This document shows, one piece after another, positions 29,804 to 38,854 of a DNA stretch of 64,000 nt; position 1 is the first letter of the stretch, and each line of letters begins with the position of its first letter. The translations under genes and the position numbers were made by a program. Origin of the DNA: Xenorhabdus nematophila ATCC 19061 (GTDB taxonomy: Bacteria > Pseudomonadota > Gammaproteobacteria > Enterobacterales > Enterobacteriaceae); contig NC_014228.1 of assembly GCF_000252955.1 (NCBI RefSeq), positions 1,998,005-2,062,004 of the forward strand, written 5' to 3'. The notes beneath the pieces were generated by a model. It worked only from the letters and a program-made list of their open reading frames with translations. It did not search any database and was not told the origin of the DNA.

Positions 29804-30805
29804 TTAATCCAATGCTTTCAAGGCATCGGCATAACAAAAACCAGTAAATACTTGGTGGTTAAAATCCCAAAATATGCCGCGTTGCTGTTGTTGCTGTACG
29901 GTAACCACACCACTGGTATTGGTTTCGCCAATCACTGTGCAGGCAATGTCCTGACTGTGAAACAGCCTGATAATTTCTTCACATTGATCGGCATTGGCGG
30001 TCAGTAAAAAACCAAAGCTGGGAAAAATTTGCAGCCATTGAGACCAGTCCACATCATCAGGTTTAGGAATGGCATCTAAGTTGATATCAGCTCCCGAAGC
30101 TGTAGCTTCGAGCAACATCAACAAACTGCCTAAAATGCCGGCATTGCTGATATCACGGGCGGCATGAACCCGGTTTGCTTCCTCCAATTGCGGCAACAAG
30201 GCAATTTGTGACTGTAAAACGCCGTCAGAGACATGCTCAAAGCATTTCCAATAAGTGGTATTGGGGTGGAATTGCCCTTGCAGATTTAAAGCAATCAGGA
30301 TTTTTTGTTGTGGTCTGACATGCAGCACTGAGAGCAATTTTCGCGCCGTGCCTTGAATCGCAACCGATAAAGCGGGCTGATAAACTGCACTAAGATTGGT
30401 ATGCCCGCCAACCAATGGCACACCATAAGCACGACAAGCATCCTGTATACCTTGCATTAACAACCGGGCCTGTTCGGGGCTGGTATGCCAAAGCGTGTTT
30501 ACCACTGACAACGCCCGACCGCCCATAGCAGCAATATCACTGATATTCGCCATGACTGCCGACCATCCTGCAAAATAAGGATGATTGGTCACAAAACCTG
30601 GCAACATACCTTCACAGGCGTGCAATACATACTGACCATTTAATGGCAGTGCCGCCGTATCATCCCCGGGGTAAGCATATAAGCTGTCCAATGAATCAAT
30701 ATGGTCTGAAACTGTATTGACTGAAACACTGGGTGCAATTGCCTGTTTGGATTGCATGGCGGGTGTATGCCTCAATATCTCGAGTAACTGATTGAGATCC
30801 ATCAT
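29804..30805 (-). CDS. nitF: Nit1C AIR-synthase-like protein NitF (Sll0787 family)
   Basis: 333-residue PurM/AIR-synthase superfamily protein, like the hydrogenase maturation factor HypE and selenophosphate synthetase, which use ATP to activate a substrate. The DDTAALPLNGQYVLHACEGM segment corresponds to the ATP/metal-binding DD motif. AAMGGRALSVVNTLW and GVPLVGGHTNLS are conserved PurM landmarks. The ATG overlaps the nitE stop (ATGA), showing tight coupling, and AAGGAGA lies upstream. The substrate is unknown. Family and context place it in the Nit1C pathway. Confidence 0.87.
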   Translation of the reverse strand: MMDLNQLLEILRHTPAMQSKQAIAPSVSVNTVSDHIDSLDSLYAYPGDDTAALPLNGQYVLHACEGMLPGFVTNHPYFAGWSAVMANISDIAAMGGRALSVVNTLWHTSPEQARLLMQGIQDACRAYGVPLVGGHTNLSAVYQPALSVAIQGTARKLLSVLHVRPQQKILIALNLQGQFHPNTTYWKCFEHVSDGVLQSQIALLPQLEEANRVHAARDISNAGILGSLLMLLEATASGADINLDAIPKPDDVDWSQWLQIFPSFGFLLTANADQCEEIIRLFHSQDIACTVIGETNTSGVVTVQQQQQRGIFWDFNHQVFTGFCYADALKALD

Positions 30806-31365
30806 TGCGTCTCCTTCTGCATATAGGTTTGCATCGGGATATGCTGCAATGGATAGTTTTCAATCTGTGCCTGCATCAACACATGGGGAATGTTGGCAAC
30901 GGTTAACTGACGCAAGCTATCCCAACACAATCTTTGGAAATAGTGCTCATTCTGGCTTTGCACAGTGGCTAAAAAAGTACGGCACCCCAGGTTTTTGGCG
31001 GTTGATACCGCTGCATTGATTAACGCTTTACCAATGGTATGGTGGCGTCGATATAGAGGCTCTACACATAAACGCCCGCCATACCACGTCTGTTCGCCAT
31101 CGGGGAAAATCCGCACTGCGCCAATCACACGGTCATACTCACCAGACATTTTCCCAATGGCAACAATGCCTAATGCTTTAACATCGTACTCGTCACGATC
31201 TTCTTGCAAGATTTTCTGTTCATCACGAAAGGTCACTTCACGCAAACGATAATATTGGCGACGCTCCCAGTCTTCCGACACCATTTTGATGGCAATGTCA
31301 TCACTAATAAATTGTTTCAGCTCTTCATTTAGCCCAAGCAGCCAAGAATAACGAGAAAGTTTCAT
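30802..31365 (-). CDS. nitE: Nit1C GNAT acetyltransferase NitE (MSMEG_0567 family)
   Basis: 187-residue GNAT-fold N-acyltransferase of the MSMEG_0567/Sll0786 group. The acetyl-CoA loop is recognisable as RRHHTIGKALINAAVSTAKNLG (an R/Q-x-x-G-x-A pattern). FLATVQSQNEHYFQRL follows, where the Asn and Tyr positions fit GNAT enzymes. It starts 12 bases after nitD. The acceptor substrate is unknown. Confidence 0.87.
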   Translation of the reverse strand: MKLSRYSWLLGLNEELKQFISDDIAIKMVSEDWERRQYYRLREVTFRDEQKILQEDRDEYDVKALGIVAIGKMSGEYDRVIGAVRIFPDGEQTWYGGRLCVEPLYRRHHTIGKALINAAVSTAKNLGCRTFLATVQSQNEHYFQRLCWDSLRQLTVANIPHVLMQAQIENYPLQHIPMQTYMQKETQ

Positions 31366-31377
31366 AGCATATTTTCC

Positions 31378-32472
31378 TTATTCATAGGCTTTCAGCGAAG
31401 AACAAGCGCCGCATTTGGCACAACCTGCCTGAGTATTTTCTGAGTTCAGGCCATGTTGTTTGAGTTGCAGACCGATTTTCGGATAGAGCGACTGCATAAA
31501 GGCGTGATCAGGTTTAGGATGATGTTCCAAGGGTGTGCCTTTAATTGGCACAAACGGCACCACAAAGGGATACACCCCCATTTCAGTCAGTTTGGCGGTC
31601 ATTTCCACGATTTCCGGTTCGGTGTCACCTAATCCTGCCAAAATGTAGGTACTGACTTGTCCGCGGCCGAACACCGCAACGGCGGCTTCAAAGGCTGAAA
31701 AATACTTTTCCAGCGAGACTTCGGCTTTGCCTGGCATTATTTTTTGCCGCACACGCTCGCTTACCGCCTCAAGGTGCATCCCAATCGATACCGCCCCTGC
31801 CTCTTTTAAACGTTGAAACCATGCAAAATCATCGGGTGGCTCGCACTGTACCTGTATTGGTAAATCTACTTGTGCCTTAATCGCTTTGACCGAGTCATAT
31901 AAGATTTTTGCCCCGCGATCTCCTGTATTTGGCGTCCCTGTGGTGATCACCATTTGCTTGATACCATCCAGCTCAACGGCTGCTTTCGCCACCTCTGCCA
32001 ATTGTTCGGGACGTTTACGAATCAAGGTCCGACCCCCTATCAGAGACTGATCAATTGAGCAAAATTGACACGCCGTTGCCTTGTCATTCATACGAATGCA
32101 ATGCTGTAGCACTGTCGTTGCCAATACATCATGGCTATGTAAGGTCGCAATTTGTTCATAGGCAATACCTTCGGCGGTTTTTAAATCATAAAATCGGGGC
32201 CGTGCAGGTATCGTTAAGGTTGCCACCGGAATCCGGTTTTTAAAGACAGTTACCTTGTCGGTGTTCAGATCCGGCTTTGCGGTATAGGGAGAGTCTTGTG
32301 CTGCAAGGTTCAGCACAGGAATCATCATAGTCTTCCCGTTAAGGCTCAGTGCCTTATGATCGCTTGGCCCTGCGCCCCCTTTGCGGGATAAACCAAGCTC
32401 GCCTTCCCATTTCAGACCATTACATTGTAAATCGGTCAGTAATTGAGTTGCAGGTAATTGCGTTGCAGACAT
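31378..32472 (-). CDS. nitD: Nit1C radical SAM protein NitD (MSMEG_0568 family)
   Basis: 364-residue radical SAM enzyme. The cluster cysteines are Cys125, Cys135 and Cys138 in HCIRMNDKATACQFCSI, a CX9CX2C spacing instead of the common CX3CX2C. This is a feature I associate with the MSMEG_0568 family. A second cysteine set near the C-terminus (Cys351, Cys354, Cys357 in GCAKCGACSS) could bind an auxiliary iron-sulfur centre. The reaction is not known. It lies between the nitrilase and the GNAT gene, as in other Nit1C clusters. Confidence 0.9.
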   Translation of the reverse strand: MSATQLPATQLLTDLQCNGLKWEGELGLSRKGGAGPSDHKALSLNGKTMMIPVLNLAAQDSPYTAKPDLNTDKVTVFKNRIPVATLTIPARPRFYDLKTAEGIAYEQIATLHSHDVLATTVLQHCIRMNDKATACQFCSIDQSLIGGRTLIRKRPEQLAEVAKAAVELDGIKQMVITTGTPNTGDRGAKILYDSVKAIKAQVDLPIQVQCEPPDDFAWFQRLKEAGAVSIGMHLEAVSERVRQKIMPGKAEVSLEKYFSAFEAAVAVFGRGQVSTYILAGLGDTEPEIVEMTAKLTEMGVYPFVVPFVPIKGTPLEHHPKPDHAFMQSLYPKIGLQLKQHGLNSENTQAGCAKCGACSSLKAYE

Positions 32473-32508
32473 TTCTACCCCCTATTACTTGGGTTTAATC
32501 AATACGGT

Positions 32509-33501
32509 TCAGATCTGGGTTTCATCAAATTTTGAATTTTTTTCGAGATGATTTTGAGCCGGTGTTTCAATTTTCAGTTCGTGCAATACATTTGCCGGGC
32601 GGCGATCAATCAATAAGCTGAACAATTCGGGGCGGCTGTAATGTCCCACTGAATCCATCATGCGTTTGCGTTTATCAATCAGGCTAAGATCCAGATCGGC
32701 AATGCAGTAACCTTCATCTTGCGTGAGCGGTTCAGCTAAAAACTTGCCTTCAGGAGAAACAATGGCGGTAAAGCATCCCCCTGAAATTGGCCCGATGTGA
32801 CAGCCAGTATCCTGCATAATTTGTTGCTGCTGTTCAGGATGCAACCATGCGGTGGCATTGACCACAAAACAGCCGGATTCCAACGCATGGTGTTGAATGG
32901 TTGCCCTGATTTGATCGGCAAAAATTTGCCCTACCAACGAACCAGGAAACATGGACGCATGAATTTGCTCACCATCTGCCATCAAGGCAAAACGTGCCAA
33001 CGGGTTGTAATGTTCCCAACATGCCAGCGAACCAACACGTCCCACAGCGGAATTAATCGCCCGCAGGCCACTGCCATCACCTTGGCCCCAGACCATTCGC
33101 TCATGGTAAGTTGGCGTAATTTTGCGGCGATGCTGAATGATTGAACCATCAGCATCAAATAACAGTTGTGCGTTATAAATCGTCCCGCCTGCACGTTCAT
33201 TGATGCCAATTGATACCACCATGCTGGCTTCAAGGCAGGCTTGACCAATCGCCAGCGTTGCTTCGGAAGGGACAACCACTGATTCATTCAACAACTTTAA
33301 ATGCTCTTTTCCCATGGCAAATGGCGGTTGTACAAAGGAAAAATAAGGGTAATAAGGCACGACGGTTTCAGGAAAAACGGCAAATTGCACACCTTGTTTT
33401 CCAAGATCTAAAATAATGTCACAGATTTTTTTTACCGTTGCGGCTTGGCTATAAAGCACTGGACTGCATTGCACTGCGGCAGCTTTAATGATTCGGTTCA
33501 T
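32509..33501 (-). CDS. nitC: Nit1C nitrilase NitC
   Basis: 330-residue carbon-nitrogen hydrolase. The catalytic triad is readable: Glu45 in FPETVVPY, Lys127 in [15 protein letters not shown], and Cys161 in [12 protein letters not shown]. The CWEHYNP signature is that of true nitrilases and not amidases. In the Nit1C clusters of cyanotrophic pseudomonads this nitrilase is linked to growth on cyanide as nitrogen source. The natural substrate here (cyanide, an aliphatic nitrile or an isonitrile product) cannot be told from sequence. It is the second gene of the sigma-54-type operon. Confidence 0.93.
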   Translation of the reverse strand: MNRIIKAAAVQCSPVLYSQAATVKKICDIILDLGKQGVQFAVFPETVVPYYPYFSFVQPPFAMGKEHLKLLNESVVVPSEATLAIGQACLEASMVVSIGINERAGGTIYNAQLLFDADGSIIQHRRKITPTYHERMVWGQGDGSGLRAINSAVGRVGSLACWEHYNPLARFALMADGEQIHASMFPGSLVGQIFADQIRATIQHHALESGCFVVNATAWLHPEQQQQIMQDTGCHIGPISGGCFTAIVSPEGKFLAEPLTQDEGYCIADLDLSLIDKRKRMMDSVGHYSRPELFSLLIDRRPANVLHELKIETPAQNHLEKNSKFDETQI

Positions 33502-33530
33502 GTCTTATTCCCCTTATAGTTTGTGCTTAC

Positions 33531-34013
33531 TTAAACAGTCCAGGTATCAATAATTAAGGCATTTTCACGACGCATCAGCAGTTTTAAATCCATCACATCC
33601 AAGGGATTAATCGGACGAATTCCCGAAATAAGTGCTTTTTCGGTTTGACCGTACATTGCTTGTAACGCAAAACGGCAGGCATAGACTTCGCCGCCTTCTT
33701 CCATAAAGGCTTTCAATTGGTTATTGACGGCCAAATGACCCGGAAAAGCCTCAGCCCCTAAAGTTGGAAAACCACGTTGAACCCCCAATTGCACACCCGG
33801 GCCGTAAAGCAAAATTTTGGTTTCAAAGCCCTTACGCAATAAACGCTTTGCCTGTAACACATTGATCAGGCCAATTGATCCTTCAAATGCAACGGTATGG
33901 AACGTCAACAAGGCTTTTTCACCCGGCTGTGCTTTAACGTCCTCAAACACTTTTTCTTCGTAATCAACAAGAAAATCGCCATCTTTATATTGTTCGATAT
34001 CAACTTTTGGCAT
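33531..34013 (-). CDS. nitB: Nit1C protein NitB (MSMEG_0572/Sll0783 family)
   Basis: First gene of the operon, 160 residues. It is a soluble protein of the MSMEG_0572/Sll0783 family, related in fold to DsrE-like proteins; function unknown. The frame can begin at a TTG (34031), but the ATG at 34013 has AGGAG seven bases upstream and gives [18 protein letters not shown], so it is chosen. [19 protein letters not shown] and a conserved Cys in [13 protein letters not shown] are notable. It lies about 64 bases after the predicted transcript start from the -24/-12 promoter. Confidence 0.87.
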   Translation of the reverse strand: MPKVDIEQYKDGDFLVDYEEKVFEDVKAQPGEKALLTFHTVAFEGSIGLINVLQAKRLLRKGFETKILLYGPGVQLGVQRGFPTLGAEAFPGHLAVNNQLKAFMEEGGEVYACRFALQAMYGQTEKALISGIRPINPLDVMDLKLLMRRENALIIDTWTV

Positions 34014-34086
34014 AACCAGCTCCTGGTTCAATATTATTTTGGAATGAATCGATATGTTGTCTTTCGGTCTTATGGCAAAAGGTTAT

Positions 34087-34102
34087 TGCGAAAGCTGTGC
34101 CA
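34087..34102 (-). promoter_or_regulatory. Sigma-54 (-24/-12) promoter of the nitBCDEFGH operon
   Basis: On the minus strand the sequence reads TGGCACA-GCTT-TCGCA. Both the GG of the -24 element and the GC of the -12 element are present at exact spacing, with one mismatch from TGGCACR-N4-TTGCA. It lies 74-89 bases upstream of the nitB start. The divergent gene encodes a sigma-54 activator, which supports the call strongly. Confidence 0.8.
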
Positions 34103-34235
34103 AGTTATATTTCGGGGCAGGGGAGTTGTATTTATCTCTTTGAAAAATATAATTAAAATTTATATAAAATATTTTTATTAATATAAATGGAACTACTGGG
34201 ATGCTATGATTTTCCGTAGTATTATGAATTTTTAT

Positions 34236-34253
34236 AGTTTCAATTATGAAACT
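34236..34253. promoter_or_regulatory. Inverted repeat at the nitA start, candidate activator site
   Basis: AGTTTCAATTATGAAACT is a perfect 7-bp inverted repeat with a 4-base centre, located about 134 bases upstream of the sigma-54 promoter. That is a normal distance for an enhancer-type binding site. It overlaps the first possible nitA start codon (34246), so binding could also repress nitA. The role is inferred. Confidence 0.4.
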
Positions 34254-36204
34254 TCATAATATAAATATGATGAATAACATGAATACAACTGATTTTATTT
34301 CGGATTGGGTAACTTCTGAAAACTCGATTCGCCCGTTGGTATTTGAACACACCTCACAGGCATTAATTGTGCTGGACCCACATCAAAACCAGTTTATTGA
34401 TGTGAATATCAGTGCCACTCGATTATTGCGTTATGAACGTCATGAAATTATTCAAAAAACAGTCACTTCCATTTTTGGTCATTTAAGCCAGCTGCCACAC
34501 CTGCTGGCATTTACCGAAGAGGCGTTGGAAAATGATTGGGCCTGGAGCAATGAGCTATGTTCCTTCAATAAACAGGGTGAAAAGATCCAGTTAGAGATCA
34601 CTTCCATTTCATTGCCCTACAAAAACAAGACATTGCTGATATGGTCGCTGGTGGATGTTAAAGAATTAGAACTGCGTCAACTTAAGAAAAATACCGATAA
34701 AGCCATCCGTACAGATTTAAAAGAATGGCAAGCCTTGCAAGAACTGTTTATCGATTCCGATACAGGCAAACATTTATTACTGAGTTCAGTCGGTGACGGT
34801 ATTTACAGTATCAACAAGCAAGGCTTGTGCACCTTTATCAATCCTGCCGGGGCTAAAATGCTGGGGCTGCAACCGGAAGATGTGCTGAGTAATAATATCC
34901 ATGAAATTCATCATCATACCCATGAAAATGGTGATCATTACCCTGTTGAGGAGTGCCCGATTTACGCAGCGGTACATGACGGTATTGTGTATGAAGGTAT
35001 TCAGGAAATTTTTTGGCGGCGTGACGGTAGTTGCTTTCCGGTGGAATTTACCAGTACCCCTGTGATCCGTGACAGTGAAATTATCGGTGCTGTGGTGGTA
35101 TTCCGCGATATTACCGATCGGTTGAATACCGAAAAACAACTGACCCATGCCCTTGAAGAACTGCAAGATTTGAAAAGCCGGCTGGAACAGCAAAACGAAT
35201 ATTTGCAGGAAGAAATTTTACAGGAAAATAAATACCATGAAATTGTCGGCAACAGTGCCTCTATTTTACAGATTATCGAAAAAATCAAGGTCGTCGCCTC
35301 CACGGATGCCAATGTAATGATTTATGGTGAATCCGGTACAGGCAAGGAGCTGATTGCCCGCGCCATTCACCAATCCAGTCACCGTAAACAGCAACCACTT
35401 ATCCGGGTCAACTGTGCCGCCATTCCTTCGGAACTGTTTGAAAGTGAATTTTTCGGGCATGTCAAAGGCGCGTTCACGGGCGCTGTGCGTGACCGTATCG
35501 GTCGTTTTGAATTGGCAGATCAGGGCACATTATTTTTAGATGAAATTGGCGACATTCAGCCAGAGTTACAAAGTAAACTGCTGCGGGTATTGCAGGAAGG
35601 CACCTTTGAACGGGTTGGCGAAGAAAAAACGCGGCATGTGAATGTGCGGATTATTGCCGCCACCAACCGCAATTTAAAAGAAGATGTGAAAGACAAACGC
35701 TTTCGTGAAGATCTGTATTTCCGTTTAAATGTCTTTCCGATTCATTCCCCTGCCTTACGTGACCGAAAGGAAGATATTCCGCTTTTGGTGACACATTTTA
35801 CCAGGCTGATTTGTGATAATCGTAAAATTAAGTATCTGCCATTTTCACAAAAACATATTTTGGAACTTCAGCAATATGACTGGCCCGGTAATATCCGTGA
35901 GCTGCAAAATGTCATCGAACGGGCGCTGATTACGGCAAGGCAAAGCGCTGTTTCCTTTAAATATTTGTTAGAGCAAGATCAACAGCAACCTAAGATTCCG
36001 CGTCAGGATATTCACAATGACCATCAACAAACCGAAGGCGTGCTGACTATAGAACAATTCAAGGCGTTGGAAATTAAAAATCTTTCCCTTGCGGTTAAAC
36101 AATGTAAAGGGAAAATTTTTGGTGATAATGGCGCAGCAAGGTTGTTGGGAATAAACCCAACAACCTTGATCTCACGCTTAAAGAAATTGGGGATTAATTA
36201 TTAA
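34246..36204 (+). CDS. nitA: Sigma-54-dependent activator NitA
   Basis: Enhancer-binding regulator of up to 652 residues. There are two PAS sensor domains (about 20-130 and 175-295), the second with SVGDGIYSINKQGLCTFINP. A coiled-coil linker follows, then an AAA+ domain with Walker A GESGTGKELIARAIH (about residue 361), the sigma-54 contact loop GAFTGA (about 408), Walker B TLFLDEIGD, and a C-terminal Fis-type helix-turn-helix (NGAARLLGINPTTLISRL). It is divergent from the nit operon, whose promoter is of sigma-54 type, so it is the expected activator. Starts at 34246, 34267, 34270 and 34279 all lack a ribosome site, and the true one is uncertain. The PAS ligand is unknown. Confidence 0.92.
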   Translation: MKLHNINMMNNMNTTDFISDWVTSENSIRPLVFEHTSQALIVLDPHQNQFIDVNISATRLLRYERHEIIQKTVTSIFGHLSQLPHLLAFTEEALENDWAWSNELCSFNKQGEKIQLEITSISLPYKNKTLLIWSLVDVKELELRQLKKNTDKAIRTDLKEWQALQELFIDSDTGKHLLLSSVGDGIYSINKQGLCTFINPAGAKMLGLQPEDVLSNNIHEIHHHTHENGDHYPVEECPIYAAVHDGIVYEGIQEIFWRRDGSCFPVEFTSTPVIRDSEIIGAVVVFRDITDRLNTEKQLTHALEELQDLKSRLEQQNEYLQEEILQENKYHEIVGNSASILQIIEKIKVVASTDANVMIYGESGTGKELIARAIHQSSHRKQQPLIRVNCAAIPSELFESEFFGHVKGAFTGAVRDRIGRFELADQGTLFLDEIGDIQPELQSKLLRVLQEGTFERVGEEKTRHVNVRIIAATNRNLKEDVKDKRFREDLYFRLNVFPIHSPALRDRKEDIPLLVTHFTRLICDNRKIKYLPFSQKHILELQQYDWPGNIRELQNVIERALITARQSAVSFKYLLEQDQQQPKIPRQDIHNDHQQTEGVLTIEQFKALEIKNLSLAVKQCKGKIFGDNGAARLLGINPTTLISRLKKLGINY

Positions 36205-36232
36205 AACTTTCATCCTGAGGCGAGCTGTTAGA

Positions 36233-37927
36233 TTAAGCAATTTCCATTTCTTTCTGCACCTTGGATAAGGTCGCATAAAAACTCAATTGCCCTTCAATGG
36301 GAACTATTTTGGCTCTTGCCAATGTTTTCAAGGGCTGGAAAGGGATATCACACACAACGATATGTTTTTCTCCCCCGATATCCCGGATAAACCCCTGAAA
36401 GGCGTTCAGGCCGCCGGCATCCAGCACGGGTACGGCATCCCATTGCATAATAATGGTGTGGTAATCAGCGCCTTTCTCTCTCAGCTCAGCAAAAATGCGT
36501 TCTGCGGCAGCAAAGAATAAGGGGCCATTGATTCTTACAACCAGCAATCCTTTATCGCTGTTCGTTAAAGGTGATGTACTGATGCGGGTCATATTGGCAA
36601 TCTTGCGCATAAACAGGAGTGAGGCCAGCACAATGCCGATTGTGATCGCTATGACCATATCAAATAAAACGGTCAGGGACAGGCACAGCAGCATGACGAT
36701 AATGTCATCTTTAGGGGCACGGCGAATGAGATCGATAACTTTATGGGCTTCACTCATATTCCACGCGACGATCAGCAAAATGGCCGACATAGCCGCCAGC
36801 GGAAGATACGAGAGCATCGGTGCGAGAGTCAGCAACGTCAGTAATACCAACAGAGAGTGAATAACTGCCGCAATGGGGGACGTTGCGCCTGCACGGACAT
36901 TGGCGGCTGAACGGGCAATGGCCGCCGTGGCTGTGATCCCGCCAAAGAAAGGGGCAACGATATTCCCCATTCCCTGACCCAATAATTCACTGTTGGAGTG
37001 ATGTTTTTTGCCGGTCATGCCATCCAGAATGACGGCGCATAACAGTGACTCAATGGCGCCCAACATTGCCATCGAAAATGCGGCGGGCAGTAATGCTGAC
37101 ACGGTATTCCAACTGATATCGAAAGAATGGGTATCCGGTAAATTCCACGGCAAAATAAGTTGGGGAAGGATAGGGGGAATACCCTGACCTTGTGTGCCAT
37201 CTGCCTGCATATAGCTGAATGATGAGCCGATCGTTGCCACATCGTGACCCAGTAAGTGCATAAGACCCATCATACCCGTACCGGCAATCAGGGCGGGTAA
37301 GTGACCGGGTAACTTTAACCCCAACTTTGGCCAGAAAATCAAGACCAGCAAGGTTGTTAACCCGATGAGGGTATCGCTGAGCTGTAGAGAGGGGAAAGCC
37401 TGAAAGAGCGTCATGACTTTATCAATATAATTTTCCGGTACACGTTCCAGAGTCAGGCCAAAGAAATTTTGCACCTGCATGGTGGCAATAGTGATTGCAA
37501 TACCGGAAGTAAAGCCAAGAGTGACAGACAAGGGAATGTATTCAATAAGCCGGCCTAATCGCGCTAACCCCATGATGACCAGCATAATGCCTGACATGAG
37601 TGTTGCGATCAGTAATCCACTCAGGCCAAATTGCTGTGAAACCGGGTAAAGGATCACGACAAAAGCAGCGGTTGGTCCGGAAACGCTGTAACGTGAGCCT
37701 CCGGTGAGGGCAATAACAATGCCTGCAATGGCTGCGGTATACAGACCATATTGCGGAGCAACACCGCTGCCGATAGCCAGAGCCATTGCCAGTGGGATGG
37801 CAATAATGCCCACGGTAATGCCAGCGATGATATCTTTGATAAAACGGGAAAAAGAGTAAGGCTCCTTCCAACATGAGTCAATAAACGCACTAAATGGACG
37901 TATCCCCTTAATTTTATGAGTATTCAT
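36233..37927 (-). CDS. dauA: SulP-family dicarboxylate/anion transporter DauA (YchM)
   Basis: 564-residue inner-membrane transporter with a SulP domain of about 14 membrane segments and a cytosolic C-terminal STAS domain (about 440-560). Long stretches such as [40 protein letters not shown] and [21 protein letters not shown] match remembered E. coli DauA almost exactly. E. coli DauA carries succinate and other C4 acids and influences bicarbonate handling. In E. coli the gene lies between ychH and prs; here it is beside the nit cluster, 28 bases from the convergent nitA end. This suggests a local rearrangement. Confidence 0.95.
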   Translation of the reverse strand: MNTHKIKGIRPFSAFIDSCWKEPYSFSRFIKDIIAGITVGIIAIPLAMALAIGSGVAPQYGLYTAAIAGIVIALTGGSRYSVSGPTAAFVVILYPVSQQFGLSGLLIATLMSGIMLVIMGLARLGRLIEYIPLSVTLGFTSGIAITIATMQVQNFFGLTLERVPENYIDKVMTLFQAFPSLQLSDTLIGLTTLLVLIFWPKLGLKLPGHLPALIAGTGMMGLMHLLGHDVATIGSSFSYMQADGTQGQGIPPILPQLILPWNLPDTHSFDISWNTVSALLPAAFSMAMLGAIESLLCAVILDGMTGKKHHSNSELLGQGMGNIVAPFFGGITATAAIARSAANVRAGATSPIAAVIHSLLVLLTLLTLAPMLSYLPLAAMSAILLIVAWNMSEAHKVIDLIRRAPKDDIIVMLLCLSLTVLFDMVIAITIGIVLASLLFMRKIANMTRISTSPLTNSDKGLLVVRINGPLFFAAAERIFAELREKGADYHTIIMQWDAVPVLDAGGLNAFQGFIRDIGGEKHIVVCDIPFQPLKTLARAKIVPIEGQLSFYATLSKVQKEMEIA

Positions 37928-38372
37928 TGAAATAGAAACCAGAAATAAGATGTCGATGACAGTCTGAAAAAAGTGATATCAGCATATCGTTTTTACCGGA
38001 ACAGAAAGGTGCTATATGTCAAAAAGTTAACTAATAGATTAGCGTTTCTGGAGAAAATCAAACAACCAAATCTGGTTTTATGAATGCAATGTGAATGAAA
38101 AGTGGGTCTATATTGAGGATAGAATAATTCTTTTAATAAAGATTCACTCATTTGTGATATAAGTCACATTTTATACTAATAAATAAAAATGATGATTTTT
38201 TATTCTTCTTTCGATTGATCGCCAAAAAACATTTTTGATTCGTTAATTCTCAGTCAGATATAAGTATTTTATCTTTGTTAAATAAAGAAATAAGGTTTCG
38301 GTAATGGATGAAATGAAAGATTTTTTTGGTTTTTTGGGAAAGAATAGTTAGGGAGTGGAAGTATTTTTATTA
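37928..38372. other. AT-rich intergenic region, dauA promoter side
   Basis: About 445 bases between dauA and the lectin terminator. It is AT-rich with no supported gene. A 15-codon open frame at 38304-38351 is too short and lacks a proper ribosome site. The dauA promoter should be within the first 200 bases, but I could not single it out. Confidence 0.55.
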
Positions 38373-38407
38373 GCCAAGTGAGATATATGGATATTATTTC
38401 ACTTGGC
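38373..38407. terminator. Hairpin after the lectin gene
   Basis: GCCAAGTGA and TCACTTGGC form a 9-bp stem with a 17-base loop. Read leftward it is followed by TAATAAAAATA, a weak T-poor tail. The position, 40 bases beyond the lectin stop, suggests the end of the tail-fibre/lectin transcript. Confidence 0.55.
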
Positions 38408-38446
38408 ATTTTCAATAAAAGAGACTCAATGTATTAATTGACGATT

Positions 38447-38812
38447 TTATTTTATTTCTTCGAGAGGAGAATAACGTGATTCTATTTTAACATTAACATA
38501 AAAGTTACCGGAATTATCTTTATAATAATTATCTGAAAACAAAAAGATTAATTCACCATCTACAGGAACGGTTTTGTGGAGTATACCATTACCAATCACG
38601 TAGGTTTTGTCTCCGATTTTTGCAATTAAATTTCCTCCGGCTTGAGGAGGTTTGCCCGCAATACCTTGAGGACCGGCCCATGGATTGCCTGAAGCTCCAA
38701 ATTGCACCCAACCTGAGGCTACAATCGATATGACATCGCCTTTTTGAAGTACAAGTCCTGTTGGTTGACCCTGTTCAAGGACAGCGGGAACAATTCCAGA
38801 CCAATCATACAT
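38447..38812 (-). CDS. PA-IL (LecA) type galactophilic lectin homologue
   Basis: 121-residue beta-sandwich lectin of the LecA family, without a signal peptide. Shared landmarks with Pseudomonas LecA are the N-terminal W..G.V, GDVISIVASGW, WAGPQG, and the calcium-site region SDNYYKDNSGNF (corresponding to D100...N107, N108). In the sugar loop LecA's H50-P51-D52-Q53 becomes KPPQ, so Gln53 is kept and His50 is Lys; the cysteine hairpin is missing. Specificity may therefore differ from plain galactose. GGAGGTAA lies before the ATG. It follows the tail-fibre gene by 42 bases on the same strand, where a fibre-assembly gene would be expected. Confidence 0.85.
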   Translation of the reverse strand: MYDWSGIVPAVLEQGQPTGLVLQKGDVISIVASGWVQFGASGNPWAGPQGIAGKPPQAGGNLIAKIGDKTYVIGNGILHKTVPVDGELIFLFSDNYYKDNSGNFYVNVKIESRYSPLEEIK

Positions 38813-38854
38813 AGTATTACCTCCAAGTTATATTTTAAAAGTGACAAAATAAAA

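Noticed and set aside
38304..38351. Short frame upstream of dauA (MDEMKDFF...)
   Set aside because: Only 15 codons, no clear ribosome site, no known leader-peptide features.
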